Source: Mesotoga sp. BH458_6_3_2_1
GTDB taxonomy: Bacteria; Thermotogota; Thermotogae; Petrotogales; Kosmotogaceae
Assembly: GCF_003664995.1 (NCBI RefSeq)
Contig: NZ_JFHL01000002.1
Coordinates: forward strand, 434,001 to 498,000
Direction of reading: 5' to 3'
Length of the DNA stretch: 64,000 nucleotides
Part shown: positions 24,673-33,480 of the stretch, piece by piece
Numbering within the stretch: the stretch's first letter is position 1
Layout of the letters: each line of letters opens with the position of its first letter
Position numbers and translations under genes: made by a program
Notes under the pieces: model-generated
Database searches by the model: none
What the model saw: the letters and a program-made list of their open reading frames with translations, nothing else
What the model was told of the DNA's origin: nothing

Positions 24673-25911
24673 GTGACATCTCGCCATTATGTGCAAAGTT
24701 GTGACGTATGCGGTTTCCAGAACAGCAATTCAGTTGGTATCCCAAAATGCCCTAAGTGTGGCAACACTCTTAATTACAGATACAATCAAATTGGCGAAAC
24801 GGGTCTGGATGATTTTCCGGACAAAGATCGTTACGGCATGTGGAAATACCATAGACTACTACCAATCGATGATTTTCATCACTGTGTAACGCTTGGAGAG
24901 GGTGCAACCCCTTTAACTACTAGCGTTAGACTTCGAGCAGAGTTGGGAAGCACCGGGAGAATTATGCTGAAGGACGAGACTCAGAACCCTACCGGCACTT
25001 ACAAAGATCGTCCTGCGGTTATGGGTGTCATTAAGGCTATAGAAATCGGTTCAGAAAAAGTGATCATCGCTTCTGATGGAAACGCTGGCCCTGCAACAGC
25101 CGCTTATTGTGCCCGAGCTGGACTTCGTTGCTTCGTACTGATGCCTGCCGATACGCCTGTTGAAAGAAACGTGCAAACGATCTTGTATGGTGCTAATCTC
25201 ATCCTTGTGGAAAACAGTACTGTAAGCGATTGCATTGACTTGATAACTGAACTACCTGAATATTACAACTGGACTCATCTGACAACTGCCGCGGCAGTCA
25301 ATCCTTATCACTTTGAAGGTACGAAGACCATAGCTTTCGAGATTGCGGAAGATCTTGGATGGAATACTCCAGATTGGGTTATAGTGCCCGCGGGAGGGGC
25401 CGGACTATTAGCGGCTGTTTGGAAAGGTTTTTTAGAGATGATAGAAGCTGGCATAATAACTGACCTCCCAAGATTACTTGCCGTTCAGGCCGAGGGGTGT
25501 GCGCCTTTAGTAAGAGCCTTTAAGGAGCACAATACAAAGATCGAGAGATGGGAAAAGCCCAGTACCCTGGCGATGGCCATTAGCGTTCCTTACCCGCTTG
25601 ACGGTGAACTTGCTCTTCAAGCAATAAGGGATTCCGGTGGGTCGGCTATCTCCGTGTCGGATAGTGAGATGGTTAACGCTACCCGTGTCATGGCAAGACT
25701 CGAGGGCATCTTTGCAGAACCAACTGGTGCGGCTTCTATAGCAGGTTTGGCGAAAGCCATTGAAGAGGGAATCGTAAGTAAGGAAGAATCGGTTGTTGCG
25801 CTTGTTACAGGGACAGGACTAAAAGTCATCTCATCGTTTGGCAAGATTCTTGAGGTACATAAGACGATTGGAAGGAACATTTCAGATCTGAAGAGCACTT
25901 TGGATGGATAG
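24673..25911 (+). CDS. Threonine synthase-like PLP enzyme (possible amino-acid or amino-sugar-acid lyase)
   Basis: A 412-residue fold-type II PLP enzyme. It has an N-terminal zinc ribbon (C10, C13, C26, C29), the PLP lysine K111 in GTYKDRP, a cofactor loop SDGNAG, and the C-terminal EPTGAAS. The start is GTG 24673, four bases after the KdgK-like stop. Sequence style fits archaeal-type threonine synthase, but the genome has a second copy at 44689. This one is tied to a KDG kinase. A PLP lyase making a keto-deoxy acid from an amino sugar acid is therefore possible. Threonine synthase remains the default call. Confidence 0.75.
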   Translation: MTSRHYVQSCDVCGFQNSNSVGIPKCPKCGNTLNYRYNQIGETGLDDFPDKDRYGMWKYHRLLPIDDFHHCVTLGEGATPLTTSVRLRAELGSTGRIMLKDETQNPTGTYKDRPAVMGVIKAIEIGSEKVIIASDGNAGPATAAYCARAGLRCFVLMPADTPVERNVQTILYGANLILVENSTVSDCIDLITELPEYYNWTHLTTAAAVNPYHFEGTKTIAFEIAEDLGWNTPDWVIVPAGGAGLLAAVWKGFLEMIEAGIITDLPRLLAVQAEGCAPLVRAFKEHNTKIERWEKPSTLAMAISVPYPLDGELALQAIRDSGGSAISVSDSEMVNATRVMARLEGIFAEPTGAASIAGLAKAIEEGIVSKEESVVALVTGTGLKVISSFGKILEVHKTIGRNISDLKSTLDG

Positions 25912-26158
25912 AGAATGGTGTGTTTTGTTCTTCAAATACTGGAACCAACTCGCCGCATTCAATATATGCGTTTCTTGTTCCGCGGACAGAATATTACGTA
26001 CGAAGAATAGGAGCCATTTGTGTATAGGGTAAACCTTTTCTTTATGCGATCAGAGAGAGATTTGTCTGATTGTCATTTAGTATGCCATAAGTTCTCCGAT
26101 ATTCAGGCTTGACAGAGCGAGATTTTTCAAGGATTTATGAATTGTCCAATTGATTCAC

Positions 26159-27415
26159 TTAATGGAGTTCTTTCGTTTTTCTTTTTCTATTTTCGAGTAC
26201 CTCAACTATTGCGGAGTCGATCTTTGACATACCTTTTGAAAGAAGGACCTGGATGTTTTCTATAGACCTGTCCAGAGTGGTGGAAATGAATCCCTGTTCA
26301 GAATTAACTCCAAGATTGTCCATTGCCAGTAATGCACAGCTATATGCTTCCTGACCTCCAAGGCCCGCCTTCAATGAACAGCTCTCTTTTGCACCATCGC
26401 ACATAATTCCCGTCGTGCTCGATAGTAAAGTTAGCATTGCCTGTTCAATGATGTCCCTTGTTCCTCCAAGGAGATAGGTAATCCCTGCTGTGGCCCCCGT
26501 CCCGGCAGCTGTAACGCATCCGCAGATCGGGGCAACTCTGCCGAGCTTGTTCTTTATGTAACCGGAGAAAAGGTGGCTCAAAGCTACTGCTTTCGCAATG
26601 TCCTCGCGACTCTTTTGGAAGTGCTCACCGGTCAGAGCCACTGGAAGTGTGGCAACGATTCCCTGGTTACCACTTCCGCCACTGCTCATTACAGGAAGTG
26701 GAACACCTGACATCCTGGCCGCTGAAGCCGCGAAACAGTAACTCCGAATTCTGTATCCGAGACTTTCGTTTTCATAGTATCTGGAAGTTTCTCTCGAAGG
26801 TAGCATTTCATTAAGACCAAATCTAGCTATCTTGAGATTCATTTCTATTCCCTCGAAGATCTTCTCGATTTCCAGTTCAGTGATTTCTCGAACTGACTCA
26901 AATATCTCTTCAGGGGTAAGTTCCAGTATGTCGGAAGGGACTATTTCCTCACTTGAGGGAACCTTTTCTCCGTCAATTTCTAATAAAACGACATTGGTGT
27001 GACTGTCAATTATCCTGCAAAGCGCAGAGTGATTCCGATTAGCCACCGAGGCTTCAATAAATACTCCAGATAGATCTTGATCACAGATCACACTGACCAG
27101 GCCCTTGTCCAGCATCTCTCTTGCAAGATCTACTGACTCAATTCGGCAAGGTCTAAGTGCCTCGAGCTGGAGGCCTGCGTCTCCGCATACAGCACCTAAA
27201 GCGGCAGCAAACTCATTCCCCTTTTCATCTGTACCTGGAATTCCCACGTACATTCCGTTCTTGTACACATTGACACTGGTAGTTACTTCTACTTTTTCTA
27301 CCTTTCCTTCGAGTTTGCTTGCTGCAAGAGCAACACAAAATGCGATCGCTCCGGGTTCTGTGCACCCAAGTGCAGGTCTAACTTCTCTTTCAAGATATTG
27401 TTCGAGAAAACGCAT
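26159..27415 (-). CDS. cyuA: L-cysteine desulfidase, CyuA/UPF0597 family
   Basis: A 418-residue protein of the CyuA (YhaM) / serine dehydratase-alpha family. Cysteines likely to hold the [4Fe-4S] cluster are C18 in ALGCTEPGA, two in PICGCVTAAGTG, and those in MCDGAKESC. The conserved SSGGSGNQG loop is present. The enzyme breaks L-cysteine into pyruvate, ammonia and sulfide. GGAGGTG precedes the ATG. It is a single gene on the minus strand, facing the PLP enzyme gene. It is a second sulfur-related function in this window besides the DsrEFH locus. Confidence 0.88.
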   Translation of the reverse strand: MRFLEQYLEREVRPALGCTEPGAIAFCVALAASKLEGKVEKVEVTTSVNVYKNGMYVGIPGTDEKGNEFAAALGAVCGDAGLQLEALRPCRIESVDLAREMLDKGLVSVICDQDLSGVFIEASVANRNHSALCRIIDSHTNVVLLEIDGEKVPSSEEIVPSDILELTPEEIFESVREITELEIEKIFEGIEMNLKIARFGLNEMLPSRETSRYYENESLGYRIRSYCFAASAARMSGVPLPVMSSGGSGNQGIVATLPVALTGEHFQKSREDIAKAVALSHLFSGYIKNKLGRVAPICGCVTAAGTGATAGITYLLGGTRDIIEQAMLTLLSSTTGIMCDGAKESCSLKAGLGGQEAYSCALLAMDNLGVNSEQGFISTTLDRSIENIQVLLSKGMSKIDSAIVEVLENRKRKTKELH

Positions 27416-28224
27416 CTTTCACCTCCACTGTCCGATAACTTAGTTTAGCACCGCTTTCGAATTGGAGCAGATATCTCAATCTCTTGAGATTTTCATCCTT
27501 AGGGAGATATGGTGCTCAAGCTCTTCAAAGCCACGAAAATCGGGAGTATACTGAATCAACATGAACAACACAAAGAATCTCCTATGGCAAATTATCAATT
27601 AATTAGAGGACTCAGACATCAAGAATCGCGAGCTCTCCCACCCTCCAGTTTTCACAGAACCAAACCCCTTGCTGAAAATCGAGAAGTTGAAGCGTCCCAG
27701 ATTATCGAGTGTGGCAAACAACGCAGTTCTACTATTCGTGACAAGCCAACAGAGAATCTTGATCCTGTGATTCGCCAGGAAGTAACGGAAATGCCTGGAG
27801 ATTGCTTCTACTGGAGTATGAGACAACAATTACACTAGATCGGTGATCTTCTAGAGATTTCGGAGCAATTTACTGTTGTTCTCTAAGAAAAGGTATAGTT
27901 CAGAATACGATTGACGGCGCAAAGCCAGAGATTAGGATTGTCCAGAATAGGAAGTCTTGACGGTTGGGGAATTCTTGAATGTAATCGTGGAGAGACTTCG
28001 TGAAAGCAGATATCGATTGAGGATGCTTCCCGAACTCCAAATAAGCCATTCGGGCGAATCTTCAGAGTGAATGAGCTTCTACCTCTTTCATTGTAGCGCT
28101 AAGCGCAAAGTTCAAAACATAGAATGCTTATTTTCAAAGCTGTCAATTGTGTGCGGCTCTTCTCTTATGTTGCCCTAGTTGAGATATTAGAGACATACTC
28201 GGGATTTTTGGCAAGAAGTTGCAA
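27416..28224 (+). other. Gene-poor stretch between cyuA and the GGDEF gene
   Basis: About 800 bases. Frames up to 109 codons exist (27509-27838 on plus; 27599-27829 on minus), but none has a ribosome site or a recognisable family. Short open runs in several frames give the impression of eroded coding sequence. The upstream extension of the GGDEF frame (28124-28273) lies before its promoter and is not counted as coding. Confidence 0.5.
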
Positions 28225-28233
28225 TGATATAAT
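28225..28233 (+). promoter_or_regulatory. Extended -10 promoter of the GGDEF / HD-GYP pair
   Basis: TGATATAAT at 28225-28233 is an extended -10 element (TG, one base, TATAAT). The start of transcription would be near 28240, about 33 bases before the chosen ATG at 28274. No strong -35 box is present, as usual for this promoter type. Confidence 0.5.
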
Positions 28234-28273
28234 CAAATGGGATTGTTCTTGCAGTCCATCCGCGGAGGGGATT

Positions 28274-30625
28274 ATGGGAGTCTGTAGACGCGATTTTTTT
28301 GCTTCGTTGGAGACAATCTTTTCTTATATGTCTGTTGAGGGACGGAGTGTAACGAAGCTGTGCGATGTTCTAACTGTAGCCGGCAAGTCTCTTTGTGCTG
28401 ATCGGCTTGCAATCTACGAGTTCCAGGATCTAACGGATGGTTCTTTTTCCTTGAGACAAATCTGCGAATGGAAGAGTGAAACGAAGGAAATCGAAAGGAT
28501 TCTAGGTGTAAGAAATGAAGTCATACAAGATCGCTGGATTGAGAAAATCATTGGGGCGAAGAAGTATGGAATCTCCTCAGAGAAATCTGGGGGCGCAGTA
28601 GTAATAGTCAATTCCTTGGGCACGGCCGGATTAGCTCTAGTTTGCGAAGACAAGTCTGTGTACAGAGATTGGACAGAAGATGAGAAGGCCTTCTTGAGGT
28701 GCTTGATCAGTTCAATTTCTCTCAGTGATAAGGAACAGCTTTCGGAAGAGGCTTCCCGAGGTGAAGAAGTAGTGCTGAAGGAGAGACTATTAAGGAGCGA
28801 CAGATTACTAAAGAATTTTGAGGGCAATGTTCTGGACATTCTTGCCGTGGCCGACAAAAAATTGATTTTCACTTACGTATCCCCTTCTGTGGTGAATACA
28901 ATGGGCTTCACCCCGGAGGAGTTGGTAGGGACAAAGGCATTTGATCTGATTGATCGGAGAGATGTTGAACGGGTTATTGAGGAATCGAAAAAACTGGCTG
29001 CAGAGAAGATACATGGTTCCTTCAGGTATAGAACAAGGACTAAGGGCGGCAGAATGTTATGGATGGAAACGGCCGTCAGTCCTCTACTTAAGAGTAATGA
29101 AATAGAAGGTTGGACTATGTCTTCGAGAGACGTTACTAGCGAAGTGAAGCTCCAGGCTGAATTGAGAACCAGAGACAGTATGATGATTTTCATGAACGAT
29201 TTGTATGTCTTAGTTCTCAGCGGAGACAACCTCCATGAAGCTGCTTCGAAGATTGTGAATCGCGCATATGAAGAAAAGGGCATTGTGGGTTGCAGAATTG
29301 TCTTCAGTGATGAGGATCCCTTCGATCTTGAAGTCTCAAGGGGTAATACCGAGATCTTCCCGGTAGACTTAGAAGGAGATCCCGAAGTTCTCAGGAAGCT
29401 AAGTGGCAATCACATACTTCTGGAAGACATAGTTTATGATGGGATCGAATTAAGGTACGTGTGTATAGCTCTTGAGTCAAATAATGAGGTTATCGGAGCT
29501 TTTGAAAGTGTTACAGAGAGGGTAACCGGCTTAACCGAGGAGAGCATAGACCTTTACAGGCTAATAGGCACCACCATTTCTCTTTCGCTTAATAAGATAA
29601 AGAACTTTGTGACAATAAAGAGGAATCACATCACTTCTGAATCTTTAAGAAAGGCGACCGAAGCGATTACGAAAGATCTAAACATGAACACCGTTATTGA
29701 ATCCATAGTTGGCGGACTCAGGCAGGTCATTCCGTTTTACAGCGCCGCAGTTGAGTTAATCGATGGAGACCAGTTGCTGATAGTAGGTGGTAGCTGGCCG
29801 GGTAGAGAATCTTTCCTTGGAACGAGGTTTACAATGGAGGTTGGTAGTCCTGGCCATGATGTTGTCAAGAAGAAACGAATAGTCCTGGCTGAATATGCTC
29901 AGAAGAAATACCACCAGTTCAACAAACCGGATTTTGCTTTCATAAAATCGTGGATGGGTGTACCCCTCCTTATTGAAGATGAACCTATTGGAATGATCGC
30001 CGTTGACAGCGAGATTGAAAGGGCTTTCAGGAAGCGGCATTTGGAAGCTCTGAAAGCATTTGCAGATATTGCTGCAATAGGTATAAATAACGCCCGCCTT
30101 CACGAGGAGGTAAGAGATCTTTCGATAAGGGACTATCTTACAGGTGTATACAACAGGAGAGGTCTTTTCGAACTGGGAGAAAGAGAAATCGAAAAGGCAA
30201 AGCGTTATGGAACTGAGATGGGCTTGATAATGTTTGATGTTGATAACTTCAAGAAGCTTAACGACAAATTGGGTCATCTTGGAGGAGATTACGTTCTGAA
30301 GAGAGTAGCACAAATCTGCTGCAGGATTTTGAGAGCAGCCGACATATTTGGTCGGTACGGTGGGGATGAGTTCATAGTAATATTGCCCATGACTGACTCA
30401 AGACGTACTGAGGAAGCTGCACTTAGAATACTCCGCTCGTTTCGGGAGACGAATATTGAGTTTAATGGTATTCCGTTGGAGGTTAGTGCCAGCCTTGGCA
30501 TAGCAGGTTTAGCAGGTCAGAAAGACGAGCTTGAAGAAATGATCAAGAGAGCAGACAATAATCTGTATGTTTCTAAGAGTTCCGGGGGAGATAAGGTAAC
30601 AGGAGGACCGGAAAGTGACCAGTAG
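28274..30625 (+). CDS. PAS/GAF/GGDEF diguanylate cyclase
   Basis: A 783-residue cytosolic sensor. A GAF-like region (about 15-150) is followed by a PAS domain (about 180-300), a GAF-like region, a clear GAF domain (about 480-615) and a GGDEF domain. The active site GRYGGDEF has GGDEF at 696-700, and the inhibitory I-site RAAD lies at 687-690, five residues before it. The enzyme should make c-di-GMP and be product-inhibited. ATG 28274 follows GGAGGGG. Its stop lies within the next gene (11-base overlap), which has an HD-GYP domain, so synthesis and sensing of c-di-GMP are encoded together. Confidence 0.92.
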   Translation: MGVCRRDFFASLETIFSYMSVEGRSVTKLCDVLTVAGKSLCADRLAIYEFQDLTDGSFSLRQICEWKSETKEIERILGVRNEVIQDRWIEKIIGAKKYGISSEKSGGAVVIVNSLGTAGLALVCEDKSVYRDWTEDEKAFLRCLISSISLSDKEQLSEEASRGEEVVLKERLLRSDRLLKNFEGNVLDILAVADKKLIFTYVSPSVVNTMGFTPEELVGTKAFDLIDRRDVERVIEESKKLAAEKIHGSFRYRTRTKGGRMLWMETAVSPLLKSNEIEGWTMSSRDVTSEVKLQAELRTRDSMMIFMNDLYVLVLSGDNLHEAASKIVNRAYEEKGIVGCRIVFSDEDPFDLEVSRGNTEIFPVDLEGDPEVLRKLSGNHILLEDIVYDGIELRYVCIALESNNEVIGAFESVTERVTGLTEESIDLYRLIGTTISLSLNKIKNFVTIKRNHITSESLRKATEAITKDLNMNTVIESIVGGLRQVIPFYSAAVELIDGDQLLIVGGSWPGRESFLGTRFTMEVGSPGHDVVKKKRIVLAEYAQKKYHQFNKPDFAFIKSWMGVPLLIEDEPIGMIAVDSEIERAFRKRHLEALKAFADIAAIGINNARLHEEVRDLSIRDYLTGVYNRRGLFELGEREIEKAKRYGTEMGLIMFDVDNFKKLNDKLGHLGGDYVLKRVAQICCRILRAADIFGRYGGDEFIVILPMTDSRRTEEAALRILRSFRETNIEFNGIPLEVSASLGIAGLAGQKDELEEMIKRADNNLYVSKSSGGDKVTGGPESDQ

Positions 30626-33278
30626 AAAATGGGAGACTAGGAGTATTAACTTGAGTCTCGAAGCACAACTCAGAGAGAGAAAGAAGGAGCTGAACCTATT
30701 ATATAGCTTTTCGAGAATCGTTGATAGAGCCGAGAACTCTATCGAAGACATTATCATTGGTCTTGTGAGAATATTTCCTGATGCATTTATGGATCCAGAA
30801 AATACCCTCGCAGTTATTGTGTACAACGACAAAGTGTACGAATCGGGCAAAATCTTGAAAAGCGACCGGTTCATTCGTGAACCGATAAAGAAAGGAGGTA
30901 AAGAAGTAGGAAGTGTAACTGTCTATTACTGTGGTGACAGCGAAATTGCATTTCTATATGAAGAAGGTCAGATGGTTTTTTCGATAACAGAGAGGCTAGG
31001 GAAAATCATTGAGCGTATTAAGTCATCTGAGAGTCTTAATGAGAGTGAAGAGCGATACAGAGTCACTTTATCGAGCATAGGAGATGCGGTCCTTGCAACC
31101 GATGGATTTGGAATGATCGTATTTGCGAATGCTGTCGCCTGCAACTTGATTGGCCTTGAGGAAAAAGAAATTGTTGGTAAGAGAATGAATGATGTTATGG
31201 AAATATTCAGTGAAGAGACAGGCGAATCGACTCAGATTCAAGTTGAGGATATTATTAAGACTGGTATGAAAATTGGTTTGGCTAATCATACGGGTCTTAA
31301 GTCCAAGAATGGGAAGGTCTATTCAATAGCAGACTCGGCAGCTCCGATCATCAGGGATGATGGCGAAATCTCAGGAATTGTCTTGATCTTCAGGGATGTG
31401 ACAGAAGAGAGGCAGAAGGAAGAGAGAATCGCACATAGCGAATCGAAATATCGTGAACTGGTGCAGAATATGAATGGTGGTCTTCTCATCATTGATAGCC
31501 ACGATCAAGGTGAGAGCTTTTTTCTGAAGGAGTTCAAGCCGCCGAGAGGAATCGCAGAAAGTGCCGCCTGTAACCACTCGGGTAAGGATGTAAGAGATGT
31601 CTTCCAAACATTGGAGAAAAGCCAGCTGTACGATGCAATAAAGAAAACGTTCAAAGACGGAAAGCCACGTAGTGTTGGTCTTGAGCGATATATTTGCGGG
31701 AAGCAAGAAGGTTGGTGGGTGAACTATGTTTATCGGCTTCCTTCTGGTGAGATAGTAGATCTCAGTTATGATATAACTGAAATGACAGAGATCCAGAGAT
31801 TCAAGAATGAAGCCGGTAGAAGTCTCTTCAAGATTTCGAAGGCAATAGCGGGTAAGCGATTTTCCCTCGATGAATTCATGAGAGAAACGATTGAGACGGT
31901 AGGTTCTTCGCTCAATGTCGATCGTGCCGGAATATATATGTTGAACAGGGTCGGAGAAATGGAACTGATGCTTAGCTATGATCTACATGAAGGAAAGATC
32001 AGAATGGATAGATCACTTGCGATGGGCACTGATCTGGCTGGCGAATACGTGAATCTAGTGAGCGATAAGCGATTCTTGAGCGTTTCGAATGTTGAGATTG
32101 AGAATAGTAGTCCCTTTGTCGACAGTCTTAAAGAGGCTGGCATTGAAGCCATCCTCGATATACCGTTGAAGATCAGGGGGAAGATCGTTGGATCACTCTT
32201 CTGCGATATGGAAACCTCAAGAGAATGGACAGCCGACGAAAAGCAATTCGCTGCTTCAGTTGGAGACATTCTAACTCTTGCTCTTGAAGAAGATGAACTG
32301 GTCAAGAGTGAACAGCGTTACAGAAACTTCTTCGAAATGAACGGGGCGATAATGCTGCTTATTGATCCATCAACAGGGAGAATCGTTGATGCAAATGAAG
32401 CTGCCAGCGAATTCTACAAATATGATACCGATAAACTCAAGAAGCTTTCAATTAGGAATCTCACAACAGATAGCCGAGGACTCAAAGAGATTAACAAGCT
32501 CCTTTCGAAAGAGACTCTCAGACTTGTGACACGTCAGAAGCGGGCCGGTGGAGAGATAATTGATGTGGAGATATTCGCCTCACCTTTCAGATCTTCTGGA
32601 GTGGAGTTGCTCAACTTCATAATAATTGATGTCACAGATGCTCTGACTGCAAAGGACAGATTAGCCGAAGCCTTGAAAAAAGTGAATGCGGCGCTAGAAG
32701 GGGCCGTCGAGTTAGTCAGTAAAGTTGTTGAAGCGAGAGATCCTTATACTGCAGGTCATCAAGAGAATGTAAGTAAATTGGCTACGGCAATTGCGGAGAA
32801 ACTTGATCTAGAGAATGACTCAGTAAGATCAGTGCGAATCGCTGGTCTACTTCGCGATGTTGGAAAGGTTTCAATACCTGCTGAGATCCTTTCGAAGCCG
32901 GGAAAGCTTACCGATCTCGAGTGGTCTCTAATCAAACGTCACCCTGTCATTGGTTACGAAATCCTTCGTGATGTACAGCTCGGCGGTCCGATAGCAGAGA
33001 TTGTAAAGGACCATCACGAGAGAATCAACGGAACCGGGTATCCGGAAGGTCTTGAAGGATCGGAGATCTCTCTGGAATCGAAAATTGTTGCAGTAGCCGA
33101 TGTCGTAGAAGCGATGGTTTCTCACAGACCATATAGGGCTTCAAAAGGTTTGGCCGAAGCAATTCAAGAAATTGAGGGCAACGCTGGTATACTTTATGAT
33201 AAGGAAGTTGTTTCAGCCTGTGTAGATTTAATCAAATCAGGATTCAGTTTCGGAAGATCCTATAACAGCAAATTCTAA
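30615..33278 (+). CDS. PAS/GAF/HD-GYP protein with altered HD dyad
   Basis: An 887-residue protein: an N-terminal sensor region, a PAS domain (about 145-260), another PAS-like segment, a GAF domain (about 420-555), a PAS domain (about 565-690) and an HD-GYP domain. The HD-GYP has TAGHQENVSKLA, KRHPVIGYEIL, DHHERINGTGYP (HH at 800-801, GYP 808-810) and ADVVEAM. The HD dyad, however, reads LLRDVGK: R747-D748. The codon is CGC at 32853, one base from CAC. The metal-binding histidine is lost, so hydrolysis is probably impaired and the protein may only bind c-di-GMP. GTG 30615 follows AGGAGG. Confidence 0.92.
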   Translation: MTSRKWETRSINLSLEAQLRERKKELNLLYSFSRIVDRAENSIEDIIIGLVRIFPDAFMDPENTLAVIVYNDKVYESGKILKSDRFIREPIKKGGKEVGSVTVYYCGDSEIAFLYEEGQMVFSITERLGKIIERIKSSESLNESEERYRVTLSSIGDAVLATDGFGMIVFANAVACNLIGLEEKEIVGKRMNDVMEIFSEETGESTQIQVEDIIKTGMKIGLANHTGLKSKNGKVYSIADSAAPIIRDDGEISGIVLIFRDVTEERQKEERIAHSESKYRELVQNMNGGLLIIDSHDQGESFFLKEFKPPRGIAESAACNHSGKDVRDVFQTLEKSQLYDAIKKTFKDGKPRSVGLERYICGKQEGWWVNYVYRLPSGEIVDLSYDITEMTEIQRFKNEAGRSLFKISKAIAGKRFSLDEFMRETIETVGSSLNVDRAGIYMLNRVGEMELMLSYDLHEGKIRMDRSLAMGTDLAGEYVNLVSDKRFLSVSNVEIENSSPFVDSLKEAGIEAILDIPLKIRGKIVGSLFCDMETSREWTADEKQFAASVGDILTLALEEDELVKSEQRYRNFFEMNGAIMLLIDPSTGRIVDANEAASEFYKYDTDKLKKLSIRNLTTDSRGLKEINKLLSKETLRLVTRQKRAGGEIIDVEIFASPFRSSGVELLNFIIIDVTDALTAKDRLAEALKKVNAALEGAVELVSKVVEARDPYTAGHQENVSKLATAIAEKLDLENDSVRSVRIAGLLRDVGKVSIPAEILSKPGKLTDLEWSLIKRHPVIGYEILRDVQLGGPIAEIVKDHHERINGTGYPEGLEGSEISLESKIVAVADVVEAMVSHRPYRASKGLAEAIQEIEGNAGILYDKEVVSACVDLIKSGFSFGRSYNSKF

Positions 33279-33297
33279 TAGATACGGAGGAGAAATC

Positions 33298-33465
33298 ATG
33301 GATATATTCATTCTTGTTCTTGCGATTTTTGGAGGATTGGTTTTTCTGGGTCTTGCAGTTAAGCTGGCCTTTTTTGGACTACGCGTGATTTTCAGTCTCG
33401 CTTTTGTTGGGCTCGTTATATTCGCTGTGATCTGGTTGCTATCAAAAATCCTGACCTTGTTCTAG
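33298..33465 (+). CDS. Small membrane protein, 55 residues
   Basis: An ATG at 33298 lies seven bases after GGAGG (33286-33290) and opens 55 codons to TAG 33463-33465. The product is almost wholly hydrophobic: MDIFILVLAIFGGLVFLGLA, then a second and possibly third segment ending WLLSKILTLF. It probably spans the membrane two times. I recognise no family. It lies 19 bases after the HD-GYP gene, so it is likely in the same transcript and may be a partner of that signalling pair. Confidence 0.72.
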   Translation: MDIFILVLAIFGGLVFLGLAVKLAFFGLRVIFSLAFVGLVIFAVIWLLSKILTLF

Positions 33466-33480
33466 ATTTCTTCATCGCTT

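Noticed and set aside
27509-27838. 109-codon plus-strand open frame between cyuA and the GGDEF gene, and its 76-codon minus-strand counterpart
   Set aside because: No ribosome site, no family resemblance and biased composition; I tried to read it as a decayed ROK-type regulator but could not align more than a few residues.
28124-28273. 50-residue N-terminal extension of the GGDEF protein
   Set aside because: The extended -10 element lies inside it, and the ribosome site is at the ATG 28274.
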